Part shown: in pieces, positions 23,729 to 33,327 of the stretch
How the letters are laid out: each line of letters starts with the position of its first letter
Numbering within the stretch: position 1 is the stretch's first letter
Program-made: the position numbers and the translations under genes
Notes under the pieces: model-generated
Database searches by the model: none
Told to the model about the DNA's origin: nothing
What the model saw: only the letters and a program-made list of their open reading frames with translations
Source: an uncultured Flavobacteriales bacterium
Lineage (GTDB): Bacteria > Bacteroidota > Bacteroidia > Flavobacteriales > Flavobacteriaceae
Assembly: GCA_913058295.1 (NCBI GenBank)
Contig: CAJXRD010000003.1
Coordinates: 47,248 to 111,247 of the forward strand
Length of the DNA: 64,000 nt
Direction: 5' to 3'

Positions 23729-25351
23729 CTATTTAATCAATATCGACTTACTATAATACTGCCCTCCGGTGGAGATGCGATAGATATATTGCCCATAAGC
23801 TAATCTGCCTTGGATGCGTTCTCTAACATTAAATTGATGTCTTCCTGCAAATAATAATTCGTTGGTGATCGTGCCGATTTCCTTTGCCATTAGATCGTAT
23901 AATTTTATGCTAACATGAGAGGTATTGGGTAAATTGATTTCAATAAAAACTTGGTTGTTATTATAAATAGCTGTGTGTGCTAATCTATTGGTATTACTGA
24001 AGTCTGATGCCGAAAGAGTTTCACATGTAAGTCCTAAATCTAAATTTTCATAGGTTTCATTAAGTAGAATGGTACTTACAATAGAAGGGTCTAAACAAAA
24101 CCAATCGGTTAAAACCGTATTGTAAATATCTCTAAAATCGGTAGAGGGGATTAAATTATCATCTTCATCCCAGGTGCTTAAATCTGGATGATTACCCACA
24201 AATCCATTTCCATTTAATGCAGGTCCAAATAACATTACAGGAGATGCTGCTCCATGGTCTGTACCGTTAGAACCGTTTTCGTAAGGACGACGACCAAATT
24301 CAGAAATTGTCATGGATAGAACTTTATCGTCCATTCCTGCGGTAGCTATATCCTCATAAAACTTTTTAATAGTGGAAGAAAGATCTGTTAATAGTTCCTG
24401 ATGTCTTTCTGGTTGATTAGCATGTGTATCAAAACTTCCTAAGGAAACCATATACACTTTACTACCCAACCCTCCTTTTATAAGTCGAGCCACAATAGCT
24501 AATTGATCGGCTAAATCTCCTTCATCATATTCCACACTATTATCTGCAGCTAAATAAGCATCGTTAATTACTCCCGAATAGGTAAAAGTAGTGTTTGCGG
24601 TAGCTCTCATAAAAAGAAGTTTGTCCCCATAGACACATTCAGGGATATCTAAAACATCGTGTAATGTACCGTTTTCAGCAACATTTTGAAGTTGTTCAGG
24701 ATTTACAACCGAGAAACCATAGTTGCTATTATTTCCTTTAAAAATTAAATTACCAATACTTCCAATTTGAACTGCTGGTGGGATTTCTGGAGGGTTAGTG
24801 ATATAATCAGGATATAGATCTTCAAAATATCGTCCCCACCATCCGGTTGGTTCTTCAAAACTATCTGCAGTCGATGCCCAAATATCTGTCGATCTAAAGT
24901 GAGATAAATTCTGGTCTGGATATCCAACCCCATGAACCACTTTCATACTTCCATCTCCCCAAACAGATTCCAATGGACTCATATAATCAGGGATTCCAAA
25001 ATCTGCATTAAGGTTTATTAGATCATTTTCTTGATGTCTTATTGTGGGACGTAAATTGGCATAGGCGTCATAATCATATAATGGGACAATCGTATTTAAA
25101 CCGTCATTACCACCTTCCAAGCGTATAATTACTAAAATATTATCGTTTTCATTTTCAGCTAATGCAACTGCTAGAGGGGAAGGGGAAGTTGCAGAAATAG
25201 CGGTACCACCTAAAACCATACTACCACCTCCAGCCAAACCTAAGGCTTGGATAAAAGAGCGTCGGCTCCATTGGGTATGTTCATGGTCATGAGTTTTTCT
25301 TTCTTCTTTGGTTTGTGAAACCTTATTTTTTATAGAATGTTTTTTAATCAT
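23729..25351 (-). CDS. DUF1501 secreted protein with twin-arginine signal and T9SS sorting domain
   Basis: This 540-aa protein has a twin-arginine signal (WSRRSFIQALGLAGGGSMVLGG, residues 29-50) and a DUF1501 body, recognisable by IIRLEGGNDGLNTIVPL, WGSMKVVHGVGYP-like and SEFGRRPYENGSNGTDHGAASP segments, which recall alkaline-phosphatase-superfamily sulfatase folds. The C-terminal 75 residues (IYNNNQVFIEINLP...YGQYIYRISTGGQYYSKSILIK) look like a type A T9SS sorting domain, so it would be exported by Tat and then placed on the cell surface. It follows the DUF1800 gene by 7 bp, the standard pair. The biochemical role is unknown. Confidence 0.88.
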   Translation of the reverse strand: MIKKHSIKNKVSQTKEERKTHDHEHTQWSRRSFIQALGLAGGGSMVLGGTAISATSPSPLAVALAENENDNILVIIRLEGGNDGLNTIVPLYDYDAYANLRPTIRHQENDLINLNADFGIPDYMSPLESVWGDGSMKVVHGVGYPDQNLSHFRSTDIWASTADSFEEPTGWWGRYFEDLYPDYITNPPEIPPAVQIGSIGNLIFKGNNSNYGFSVVNPEQLQNVAENGTLHDVLDIPECVYGDKLLFMRATANTTFTYSGVINDAYLAADNSVEYDEGDLADQLAIVARLIKGGLGSKVYMVSLGSFDTHANQPERHQELLTDLSSTIKKFYEDIATAGMDDKVLSMTISEFGRRPYENGSNGTDHGAASPVMLFGPALNGNGFVGNHPDLSTWDEDDNLIPSTDFRDIYNTVLTDWFCLDPSIVSTILLNETYENLDLGLTCETLSASDFSNTNRLAHTAIYNNNQVFIEINLPNTSHVSIKLYDLMAKEIGTITNELLFAGRHQFNVRERIQGRLAYGQYIYRISTGGQYYSKSILIK

Positions 25352-25358
25352 AGCCGTA

Positions 25359-26828
25359 TTATTTAAGTTGGAATTCAGGGATGGTAGCTAGATGGGACAG
25401 CAATAAATAAACTTGATATGGAGCTTCTTCCCAATCTAAATTCCATAACCCTTCATCGTAATAATTTTGCGGAATTTCCCATTTAAATACATCGGTAGCA
25501 ATATCATAATCACCCAAAGTATAGAGTCCTTTAGACATAAAATGATCAATTAGAACCTGTGTGATGTAATAAGGGTCGTTACTATCATTAGTTAATTCTT
25601 TTGCAAAATCTGTAAAGGTAGATTCCAATCCATTCTGAAATAAAATTCCTAAATATAATTCGGTAAACTGCCAACGACCGGTTAGGGTTGAGGTGCTAAT
25701 CCATTCCTCGTCTCTTTGCCAACCTGAAACGTCTGGTGGATTAAATAGGTTTTGACCAAATATTCCAGAAAAATAAATCAAAGCATCCATTAACTCATCG
25801 TTATAAAAGAATTGAGATTCATTTATAAACTGCATCGTAATATCAAACGGACTTTTAATAATAACTCCCAAAGCTCTTTCATCAAAAAAGTGTTCGCTTT
25901 TAAAAAGCTGCTTTAACACAGGGGCTAATTCAAAATTTGCCGCAATTAAAGTTTGCGCTAATGGGTCTATTACATTTTGTTCAATAACTGCATCTATTTC
26001 TTGACTTACGAAATATCGATATAGTTTGCTGCAAATATGCTTGGCAATTTCATTAGGCCTTTCTTGAAATAGAATATTGATAACATCGTCATATCTCCAA
26101 TTTCCGGTTTGTCCAAAAATAGTTTTGTCTCCATCCACCCAAGTACTTTCATCAAAATAAAGAGGCGCACCTTCTTCATCCCAATGGTTATATCCCGTTA
26201 GGGCCTTTGCGGTTTCCGTAATGTCTGTTTCGGTATAGCCATTTCCTTCTCCCAAAGTGAATAATTCAAATAATTCTCTTGCATAATTTTCATTAGGCTC
26301 AATATTGGTATTTTCGTAACCATTCAAATAAATAAGCATGGCAGATGTAATACCGATATCTTTTACAAAGTCTTTTAAATTCCCTAAAGCATGATTTTGA
26401 GAAGTATTATAATACTGAAATAAATATGGAGAATAAAAATATGTTTCTAAGCCAGTAACAAAATGATTCATCCAAAATGAAGTGAGGCGACCTCGTAAAT
26501 CTTCAGTTATAAAATCATTCCCTGTTTGTATTTTCCAATCCTGAATATATTGCTCATTTTCGGTGTCAAAATCTGTAAAATCTGAAAGCGCATAATTCCC
26601 CCAAACGGGAGTTGTTGTAGAGGGTAAATTAAAAGCATCATCCACTAAGGAATCAATAAAAGCATCAGGCGATAAAGCCAATGCAGCATCGATTTTATCT
26701 TGTGATGCTCCAAAACCAAGACGGCGATAAACATGATTTATTTTTATAGTATCCCATGGATTCCCACTAGAGGGTATATAAGGAGAAAGTGTTGCGTCGT
26801 TACAAGATGTTAAAGTAGTTATTTCCAT
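25359..26828 (-). CDS. DUF1800 family protein
   Basis: This 489-aa protein shows DUF1800 features: HVYRRLGFGASQDKIDAAL near the N-terminus, RGRLTSFWMNHFVTG, NENYARELFELFTLGEGNGYTETDITETAKALTG and FNPPDVSGWQRDEEWISTSTLTGRWQF. It is the usual partner of DUF1501 proteins in Bacteroidota and planctomycetes. An N-terminal ITTLTSCNDA stretch could be a remnant of a lipoprotein signal, and the true start may differ because no strong signal peptide precedes it. The function is not established. Confidence 0.85.
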   Translation of the reverse strand: MEITTLTSCNDATLSPYIPSSGNPWDTIKINHVYRRLGFGASQDKIDAALALSPDAFIDSLVDDAFNLPSTTTPVWGNYALSDFTDFDTENEQYIQDWKIQTGNDFITEDLRGRLTSFWMNHFVTGLETYFYSPYLFQYYNTSQNHALGNLKDFVKDIGITSAMLIYLNGYENTNIEPNENYARELFELFTLGEGNGYTETDITETAKALTGYNHWDEEGAPLYFDESTWVDGDKTIFGQTGNWRYDDVINILFQERPNEIAKHICSKLYRYFVSQEIDAVIEQNVIDPLAQTLIAANFELAPVLKQLFKSEHFFDERALGVIIKSPFDITMQFINESQFFYNDELMDALIYFSGIFGQNLFNPPDVSGWQRDEEWISTSTLTGRWQFTELYLGILFQNGLESTFTDFAKELTNDSNDPYYITQVLIDHFMSKGLYTLGDYDIATDVFKWEIPQNYYDEGLWNLDWEEAPYQVYLLLSHLATIPEFQLK

Positions 26829-26943
26829 AGCAGCGGAATTATTAGATAATAAGATGTTGAAAATTAATGAATTATTATATCTATGACTAAATATTAACGT
26901 TAAAGATTAATTTTTTATTACTTTCAACAGGAAAACCAAAACA

Positions 26944-27873
26944 ATGATTCGCCCAAGTTATTTAGAAAAAGGAAATATAGTTGCTATAGTTTCTACAGCC
27001 AGAAAGGTTTCAAAAAAGGAGCTAGAACCTGCTATGTCACAACTTAAACAATGGGGCTTACATGTGATATTAGGAAAAACAATAGGAGCAGAAGACCATC
27101 AATTTGCTGGGAATGATGAGTTAAGAGTCGCCGATTTTCAAGAAGCATTAGATGATCCTAATGTAAAAGCAATTTGGTGTGCAAAAGGAGGGTACGGAAC
27201 CGTTAGAATTATAGATCAATTAAATTTTTCTGAATTTAAAAAGAACCCAAAATGGATTATTGGTTATAGTGATATTACTGTATTACATTCACATATTCAC
27301 ATCTTTGGAGTGGAAACCTTACACGCACAAATGCCTGTAGGGATTGCAACAAAAACAGAAGCTTCGAGTGTCTCTATTAAACAAGTTCTTTTTGGAGAGT
27401 CCTATAGTATTTCGTATGTTTCTAAAAATCCCAACATAAAATCTGGAAGCGCGAAAGGTAATTTGGTTGGAGGGAATCTATCTATTTTATATTCGCTTTG
27501 CGGAAGTTCATCCGCAATTAATACAGATGGAAAGATTCTTTTTATAGAAGACTTGGATGAATATTTATACCATATTGACCGAATGCTTCAAAATCTAAAA
27601 CGAAATGGAATGTTCGATAAACTTTCTGGATTGATTGTTGGTGGAATGTCAGAAATGAATGATAATACCGTCCCTTTTGGAAAAACCCCAAAAGAAATGA
27701 TATTAGAAATTTGTGAAGAGTATGATTTTCCGATTGCGTTTAATTTTCCTGCTGGACATGTTCAAGATAATCAAGCTTTGATTATGGGAAGAGAAGTTAA
27801 GCTAATAGTGGATGAAACAAATGTTAAACTGAAATTTAATATACCTTTCGACTCCTCTCAAGGGATAGTATAA
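26944..27873 (+). CDS. ldcA: Murein LD-carboxypeptidase, S66 family
   Basis: This 309-aa serine peptidase removes the terminal D-Ala from peptidoglycan tetrapeptides during recycling. Family motifs are RPSYLEKGNIVAIVSTA at the N-terminus, IWCAKGGYGTVRIID, the nucleophile-bearing GYSDITVLH, FIEDLDEYLYHIDRML and FPAGHVQDNQALIMG with the catalytic His. The last residues (PFDSSQGIV) are encoded by the start of a dispersed repeat, so the natural C-terminus has been extended or replaced. It is divergent from the DUF1800 gene. Confidence 0.92.
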   Translation: MIRPSYLEKGNIVAIVSTARKVSKKELEPAMSQLKQWGLHVILGKTIGAEDHQFAGNDELRVADFQEALDDPNVKAIWCAKGGYGTVRIIDQLNFSEFKKNPKWIIGYSDITVLHSHIHIFGVETLHAQMPVGIATKTEASSVSIKQVLFGESYSISYVSKNPNIKSGSAKGNLVGGNLSILYSLCGSSSAINTDGKILFIEDLDEYLYHIDRMLQNLKRNGMFDKLSGLIVGGMSEMNDNTVPFGKTPKEMILEICEEYDFPIAFNFPAGHVQDNQALIMGREVKLIVDETNVKLKFNIPFDSSQGIV

Positions 27874-27900
27874 AATCGTTCATTGAGCTGTGTCGAAATG
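27845..27900. repeat. Dispersed inverted-repeat pair overlapping the ldcA 3' end
   Basis: CTTTCGACTCCTCTCAAGG (27845-27863) and CATTGAGCTGTGTCGAAATG (27881-27900) are degenerate inverted arms of the TTTCGAC...CTCAA type. The first arm provides the last ldcA codons and the stop lies between the arms. The pair could act as a terminator-like hairpin. Confidence 0.6.
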
Positions 27901-27951
27901 AAATAAAGTATAACAATAAATAATAAGATTCCCGTTTTCAAAGAGAAAACT

Positions 27952-28314
27952 ATGGCATACCACAACGAACTAGGAAAAATTGGAGAACAATTGGCATCGG
28001 ATTACTTGTCTCGAAATGGATATGAAATACTGGAGCGCAATTTTTATTATGACAAAGCCGAAATAGATATTATCGCTCAAAAAAATCCAAACACTATTAT
28101 TGTGGTGGAAGTAAAAACAAGAAACAGTGATTACTTTGGCGACCCGCAAGACTTTATAAATTCTTCAAAAATTAAATTATTAGTAAAAGCTGCGAATGAA
28201 TATGTGATTTCGAGAGATTTAAATGTTGAGGTTCAGTTTGATATTATTTCTATTATTAAAAATAAATCTATCGAAAAAATAGAGCATTTTGAAAATGCTT
28301 TTTATCATTTTTAA
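27952..28314 (+). CDS. YraN/UPF0102 family protein
   Basis: This 120-aa protein matches the UPF0102 family: GKIGEQLASDYLSRNGYEILERNF, DKAEIDIIAQ...IIVVEVKTR with the D-ExK pattern of a PD-(D/E)XK nuclease fold, and GDPQDFINSSKIKLLVKAANEYV. Nuclease activity is inferred from the fold. It follows ldcA after the repeat element. Confidence 0.88.
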   Translation: MAYHNELGKIGEQLASDYLSRNGYEILERNFYYDKAEIDIIAQKNPNTIIVVEVKTRNSDYFGDPQDFINSSKIKLLVKAANEYVISRDLNVEVQFDIISIIKNKSIEKIEHFENAFYHF

Positions 28315-28392
28315 CAATTTGTATTAGTCTGTTTATGTACATTTATACCTTTATTTCTCTTAAGTAATAAATATTAGCAGCAAAATAGATTT

Positions 28393-29517
28393 ATGGAAGA
28401 CTCCTTTCAAATTATAGACATCATTCTAATTATTGGCATATGCCAAGGAATATTCTTAACGTTTACACTTCAAAGAATTTCTAATAATAACCACAGTGCT
28501 AATACCATTCTGTCTAAGCTCATTCTTATAGCAACAATGATGCTTATTGGTAGATTTATTTATTTCAGATATTCAAGCCCTAGTATTTTTCATTGGAGTT
28601 TGTTAGTAGATTCTCTTGTTTTCCTTTTTGGTCCATTATTCTATATTTATATAAGAAGGCTATTGTTTAAAGGAAAAAAAACCTATTTATTGCCGGTATA
28701 TCATGCAATTCCATTTTTATTATTAGCAATTACCGCTTTATTCTTTCTAGTTTATTTTACTGCTGAAGAGTTTTATCAATTTTATTTAGATGGAAACCTT
28801 AATATAATTTTTAATGTCATTACGATAGCAATGATTGTTTCTAATTTATATTATTTATTTAGATCTTATGAATTGGTAAAAAGATTTAAAAAAGAAGAAA
28901 AACAAACCTTTTCCTTTGAGCAAAGTCCTGTTAATTTTTTAAACGCATTTCTAATTTCATTTTTAGTTTGCTTAATGGCCTGGACTGTCAGTTTTATTAA
29001 TTCATCCTTGTTAGACAGATATTTCACCTATGTAAATTACGAAAGTGTATGGGTAGCCATTCCAGTATTATTATATGTAATCGGTTATTTTAGTTTGAAG
29101 CAACCCGAACTTTTTAGAATCCCTCTAGAAGCTAAAATTTCAGAAAAGAAAGCTCGACTCTCTAAATTGGATAGTGATTTATTGAAAAAGAAATTAGATA
29201 GTTTGATGGAAAATGAAAAAGTATTTCTTCAACATGATTTAACCCTCCGAGAAGTAGCCAAACTTTTAAAAACATCCACAAATAACATTTCTTGGTTATT
29301 AAACAGTGTGTATAAAACTACCTTTTACGACTTTATAAATAGCCATCGAATTAAAGAATTTGTTAAGGATGTTGAGGAGAGGAAACATCTTAAAAACACC
29401 ATATTAGCCCTTTCATTGGATGCGGGTTTTAATTCAAAATCTACTTTTAATAAAGCCTTCAAGGTGGTAATGAAGGATACCCCCAGTAATTTTATTAAAA
29501 ATCTTCCCGCTGCCTAA
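28393..29517 (+). CDS. Membrane-anchored AraC-family transcriptional regulator
   Basis: This 374-aa protein begins with about seven hydrophobic segments (residues 8-235), including FLFGPLFYIYIRRLLF and FLNAFLISFLVCLMAWTVSF, and ends with an AraC helix-turn-helix domain (LTLREVAKLLKTSTNNISWLLNS and LSLDAGFNSKSTFNKAFKVVMKDTPSNF). This arrangement is common in flavobacteria and suggests a membrane sensor that binds DNA. It precedes two T9SS-exported NHL-like genes that may be its targets. Confidence 0.88.
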   Translation: MEDSFQIIDIILIIGICQGIFLTFTLQRISNNNHSANTILSKLILIATMMLIGRFIYFRYSSPSIFHWSLLVDSLVFLFGPLFYIYIRRLLFKGKKTYLLPVYHAIPFLLLAITALFFLVYFTAEEFYQFYLDGNLNIIFNVITIAMIVSNLYYLFRSYELVKRFKKEEKQTFSFEQSPVNFLNAFLISFLVCLMAWTVSFINSSLLDRYFTYVNYESVWVAIPVLLYVIGYFSLKQPELFRIPLEAKISEKKARLSKLDSDLLKKKLDSLMENEKVFLQHDLTLREVAKLLKTSTNNISWLLNSVYKTTFYDFINSHRIKEFVKDVEERKHLKNTILALSLDAGFNSKSTFNKAFKVVMKDTPSNFIKNLPAA

Positions 29518-29569
29518 TTCTAGGGAGTCTTAATTTATAAATTCAGACCATAAGTATGCTTCTAAAGGG

Positions 29570-29577
29570 TACATTTG
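29570..29577 (+). promoter_or_regulatory. -7 box before the NHL-like gene pair
   Basis: TACATTTG fits TAnnTTTG and lies 66 bp upstream of the ATG at 29643, giving a leader of about 60 nt. Confidence 0.45.
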
Positions 29578-29642
29578 TATCCAAACGGTCGATATAGAGT
29601 GTGTTCCATAGTATGTTTGGCCCAACATTAAACATTATAATT

Positions 29643-30767
29643 ATGAAAAAGAATACACTTACAATTTTGGCTGGCCTTTTTTTGGCTAGCTCATTATTTG
29701 CACAAACAGTAACTACATATACAGATGGCACTCCAGATGATGCCATGGTATTAGATAGTAATGGAAATTTATATGCTTCAAATTTTGTTGGAGATTCCGT
29801 TTTTAAATTTGATCCCGATGGAAATGGAGTTCCATTTATTACGGGATTAAACTCTCCTAATGGTTTGGCGTTCGATTCGAATGAAGATTTGTATGTCTGC
29901 GATTTTTATGGATTGGCGATTTATAAATACGATATCGATGGCAATTTATTGGAAACATTTTCAAACATCGTTAGACCTTCAGGACTTATTAAGGCTTTTG
30001 ATAATGACGATATGATATTTACCAATTTTAGTAGTAATACTGTGGAAAGACTAGCGCCAGACGGAACAATAACAGAAGTTGCATCTGGCGATGAGTTAGA
30101 TGGACCTGTAGGCTTGGCATACGATGAAAATGGAGTTTTGTATGTTGGAAATTATAACGATAGAAAAATATTTAGAGTACTTAATGATGGTTCTGTAGAA
30201 TATATCGCTCAATTACCTACCGATCCAGGACCCAATCCAAATTTAGGTTTTATTACCTATGGACAAGGAAGAATTTGGGGAACTACAATGGGAAGCGATA
30301 AAATTTATGCAGTAAACCAAAACGAAGTAGACAGTTATATCCTTTTTGCAGGAAGTACACAAGGATCTATGGATGGAGATATAAATCAAGCTACTTTTCA
30401 TACTCCTAATGGCATTATATTTAACCCTGAAGAAGACACGATGTACATCACAGATTTCGGAACAAAGAACATTAGAATAATTTCAGATGTGATCTTATCG
30501 TTTGGTGAAGAAGCACTTAATCTAAAAAGCCTTCAACTTTTTCCAAATCCTGTTGTTTCCAAATTGAATATTAAAACTAATGTAGATGGAGATTATGAAA
30601 TTAAAGTATATAATGTTTTGGGGGAAGTGGTTTATTCTATTGAAGAGAGCTTTCAAAATACATCTATTTCTAAGAATATTGATTTGAGTTCCTTAAAAAC
30701 GGGTGTTTATTTAGTAAAGGTTTCTTCGCAAAATCTAACTAGCGTTAAAAGGTTTATCAAAAAATAA
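29643..30767 (+). CDS. Secreted NHL/SMP-30-like beta-propeller protein with T9SS sorting domain
   Basis: I chose the ATG at 29643 because MKKNTLTILAGLFLASSLFAQ is a clear signal peptide; the ORF-track start is 14 residues too early. The 374-aa product has repeated propeller blades (LYASNFVGDSVFKFDPDG, GLAFDSNEDLYVCDFYG, GLAYDENGVLYVGNYNDRKIFRV) and a C-terminal type A sorting domain (LQLFPNPVVSKLNI...GVYLVKVSSQNLTSVKRFIKK). It is probably a surface protein of unknown ligand. The next gene is its paralog. Confidence 0.85.
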   Translation: MKKNTLTILAGLFLASSLFAQTVTTYTDGTPDDAMVLDSNGNLYASNFVGDSVFKFDPDGNGVPFITGLNSPNGLAFDSNEDLYVCDFYGLAIYKYDIDGNLLETFSNIVRPSGLIKAFDNDDMIFTNFSSNTVERLAPDGTITEVASGDELDGPVGLAYDENGVLYVGNYNDRKIFRVLNDGSVEYIAQLPTDPGPNPNLGFITYGQGRIWGTTMGSDKIYAVNQNEVDSYILFAGSTQGSMDGDINQATFHTPNGIIFNPEEDTMYITDFGTKNIRIISDVILSFGEEALNLKSLQLFPNPVVSKLNIKTNVDGDYEIKVYNVLGEVVYSIEESFQNTSISKNIDLSSLKTGVYLVKVSSQNLTSVKRFIKK

Positions 30768-30771
30768 TATT

Positions 30772-31920
30772 ATGAAAAATATATTTATACTTTTATTTTT
30801 CGGCTCTTTTTTAACGCTAGCCGCACAAGAAGTAACAACATTAGCATCAATTCCGCCAAATTATGGAGATGGGATGATCATGAGTCCCGAAGGAGATGTT
30901 TTGGTCTCTGGAGGTTGGAACAAAAATGACATATTAAAAATTACACCAGAAGGGGTAGTGTCTACCTATGTTAGTGGATTACCTGGCCCAGTTGGGATGG
31001 GATTTGATTCGGATGGGAATCTTTATGTGTCCAATTATTCTGGAAATTCAATAAGTAAAGTTACACCTGAAGGGATTATTACCGAATTTGCTTCAGGATT
31101 AGATGGACCTGCTGGACTTATTGTAAGCGATAATGATGAAATATTTGTCACTTTGTATGGCGCTAATTTTAGCGGTACTGGAAGTACCGTATTAAAATTT
31201 GATCTTAATGGTAATTTTGAAGTATATGCCTATGGTAATGGAATATTAGATGCAATTGGAGTGACTATGGATGAAGATCAAAATCTATTTATAACTAATT
31301 TACTTGGTGGAAAAGTTATTAAAGTAGATTCAAACCAAAACATGGAAACTATCTCTACTGTTGCAGGAGCACAAATTAATCAGGTCGTTTATTCTAATGA
31401 ACATGTGTTTGTTCCAGCCCCTAATTTAAGAAAGATATATCGAGTGAATACTACTGATGGGAGTGTGGAACATTTTGCAGGTTCGGGAGGGAATGGAACT
31501 ATAGATGGTGAATTATTGGAAGCACAGTTTAATTTTCCAAACAGCTGTGCAATTAATGAAGCAGGGGATACGCTATATATACTTGATGGGCAAGTTGGAT
31601 TGATTCGTGCCATAGACTTAAGTGGTACATTAGGAATAAATGAAATCGAAGGTTCTCAGGGATTTAGATTAGAACAAAACGTTCCAAATCCATTTAATGC
31701 TAACACTAGCATAAATTTTAGCCTGTTGGATACAGAAAAAATTTCTCTAACCATTTATGACACATATGGTAGATTAGTCAACCAACCTGTAAATAGAGTT
31801 ATGAGTCCTGGAAAACATACAGTATCTATTAATTCAGGGAATATTTCTAGTGGATTATATTTTTACACTCTTGAGGTTGGGCAACATCGAGTGACAAAAA
31901 AAATGATATTGGTTAAATAA
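30772..31920 (+). CDS. Second NHL-like beta-propeller protein with T9SS sorting domain
   Basis: This 382-aa protein has a signal peptide (MKNIFILLFFGSFLTLAAQ), blades such as VGMGFDSDGNLYVSNYSGNSISKVTPEG and GLIVSDNDEIFVTLYG, and a C-terminal sorting domain (FRLEQNVPNPFNANTSINF...YFYTLEVGQHRVTKKMILVK). It begins 4 bp after its paralog and shares the blade pattern, so the pair came from tandem duplication and is cotranscribed. The sorting domains differ more than the propellers. Confidence 0.85.
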   Translation: MKNIFILLFFGSFLTLAAQEVTTLASIPPNYGDGMIMSPEGDVLVSGGWNKNDILKITPEGVVSTYVSGLPGPVGMGFDSDGNLYVSNYSGNSISKVTPEGIITEFASGLDGPAGLIVSDNDEIFVTLYGANFSGTGSTVLKFDLNGNFEVYAYGNGILDAIGVTMDEDQNLFITNLLGGKVIKVDSNQNMETISTVAGAQINQVVYSNEHVFVPAPNLRKIYRVNTTDGSVEHFAGSGGNGTIDGELLEAQFNFPNSCAINEAGDTLYILDGQVGLIRAIDLSGTLGINEIEGSQGFRLEQNVPNPFNANTSINFSLLDTEKISLTIYDTYGRLVNQPVNRVMSPGKHTVSINSGNISSGLYFYTLEVGQHRVTKKMILVK

Positions 31921-31945
31921 GTTATTTTTAGTTTAGGTTGTTTTT

Positions 31946-31978
31946 AAAAAGTCAAGGGTTATGCCTTTGGCTTTTTTA
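31946..31978. terminator. Terminator after the NHL-like pair
   Basis: AAAAAGTCAAGG and CCTTTGGCTTTTTT form a stem with one bulge followed by TTATTTTT. It lies between the convergent NHL-like and TlpA-like genes and slightly overlaps the end of the latter. Confidence 0.65.
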
Positions 31979-33304
31979 TTTTTCTAAAAAATCTTTTAAT
32001 TCTTCTAAATTTTCAGGTTTTGCAACAAATTTTTTGTCTTTATCAAGCACAAAATAAGTTGGTGTACTAGTAAGACCATACGTTTTAACTACTTCATTTT
32101 CCCATTTCCCCAATTTTATAATATGAGTAAACTCAGGGTATTTTAAAATTTCATTTTCCCATTTAATTTCATTGTCTTCTAGGCCTATAGCAATAACTTT
32201 ATACTCGGTACTGTCTAGGGTTTGTATTAGAGATTTTAATTTTGGTAATTGCTCTAAGCAATGAGAACAAGAACTACTCCAAAAAATTAAGATATAGTTT
32301 TCTGAAATAGCTAATTCACTAAGTTGATGTTGCTGTTGAACTCCATTTACCTCAGTACTCCATTCTATTTCTGGGGCAACATTACCAATAGATAAGTTTT
32401 TAAATTGAGTTAATTTTATCACTAAATTGTTATCTTTTAATTCTTCTGCAAGGGGAATTAAATGGTTTGTGGCCAAATAATTTGCGGAATCTTTTAAATC
32501 ATAATTCACCAATTTTTTCCAAAGTTTATCTAAAAAGTATTTTTGAAAATACGGTTCTGTATTACTAATCAAATTTTCAACCGTGTTGATATTAGTATTG
32601 TTTGAGGCTTCTTTGTCCATTCCTTTATGAGAAACACCTGCGATATATGCCAAGGAACGCTCTAATAAAAAATTAGAACTTTGTAATACCGTATCCTTAA
32701 AATCTATATGGTTAAAATAATTTGTAGTTAGATTGTTTAAATAGGTTTCCTTATTTTCATAACTAGTTGGAATATAGGGCTTATTTGCTCTTATAAAATG
32801 GTTGGCTAGGCTGTTTTTAGACTCTTCTTCAAATTGATTTTGAAGTGCTAATTGCCTCTTAAAAAGAGAAGTTGCCTCCTCGCTGTCGGTTCGATTTTGT
32901 AAATAAAAATCTTCAATTTCTTTCCCAATATTAGCCATATTAGACAAATAAGAATTGAGTAATAAATTACCAGAAGACTGCTGAAAAATCACACCCGTTT
33001 CTTTGGCAAATGAAAGTTCGATATTCTCTTTCCCATTATAAATAATGTCGAAATTAAATTCGTCCTGGGGTGCAGCATAAACTAATTTGTAGACTCCCTC
33101 TTTTTTTGAAGCATCTAATGTAAATTCTAGCTTTCCATCTTCAATTTTACCCTGAGCAACATAAATATTTCCTAATGGAGAATTTTCATATAAAATAGCC
33201 CATCTATAATCTTCAGCTGGAGAAAAGGTTGCTTTAATTGAGTTTTGCGACAACAGCATTAAAGGGAATAAAAGGAGTAAATAAAGAGTGTGTTTATATT
33301 TCAT
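31976..33304 (-). CDS. TlpA-like thioredoxin-fold protein
   Basis: This 442-aa protein has a signal peptide (MKYKHTLYLLLLFPLMLLSQ), a long N-terminal region of mixed strands and helices, and a C-terminal thioredoxin domain with WSSSCSHCLEQLPKLKSLI (active site CSHC) and TSTPTYFVLDKD with the cis-Pro. It is probably a periplasmic thiol-disulfide reductase of the TlpA/ResA type, as is frequent in Bacteroidota. It follows mfd by 23 bp. Confidence 0.83.
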   Translation of the reverse strand: MKYKHTLYLLLLFPLMLLSQNSIKATFSPAEDYRWAILYENSPLGNIYVAQGKIEDGKLEFTLDASKKEGVYKLVYAAPQDEFNFDIIYNGKENIELSFAKETGVIFQQSSGNLLLNSYLSNMANIGKEIEDFYLQNRTDSEEATSLFKRQLALQNQFEEESKNSLANHFIRANKPYIPTSYENKETYLNNLTTNYFNHIDFKDTVLQSSNFLLERSLAYIAGVSHKGMDKEASNNTNINTVENLISNTEPYFQKYFLDKLWKKLVNYDLKDSANYLATNHLIPLAEELKDNNLVIKLTQFKNLSIGNVAPEIEWSTEVNGVQQQHQLSELAISENYILIFWSSSCSHCLEQLPKLKSLIQTLDSTEYKVIAIGLEDNEIKWENEILKYPEFTHIIKLGKWENEVVKTYGLTSTPTYFVLDKDKKFVAKPENLEELKDFLEK

Positions 33305-33327
33305 ATAAATATGTTTTTAAAAGGAAT

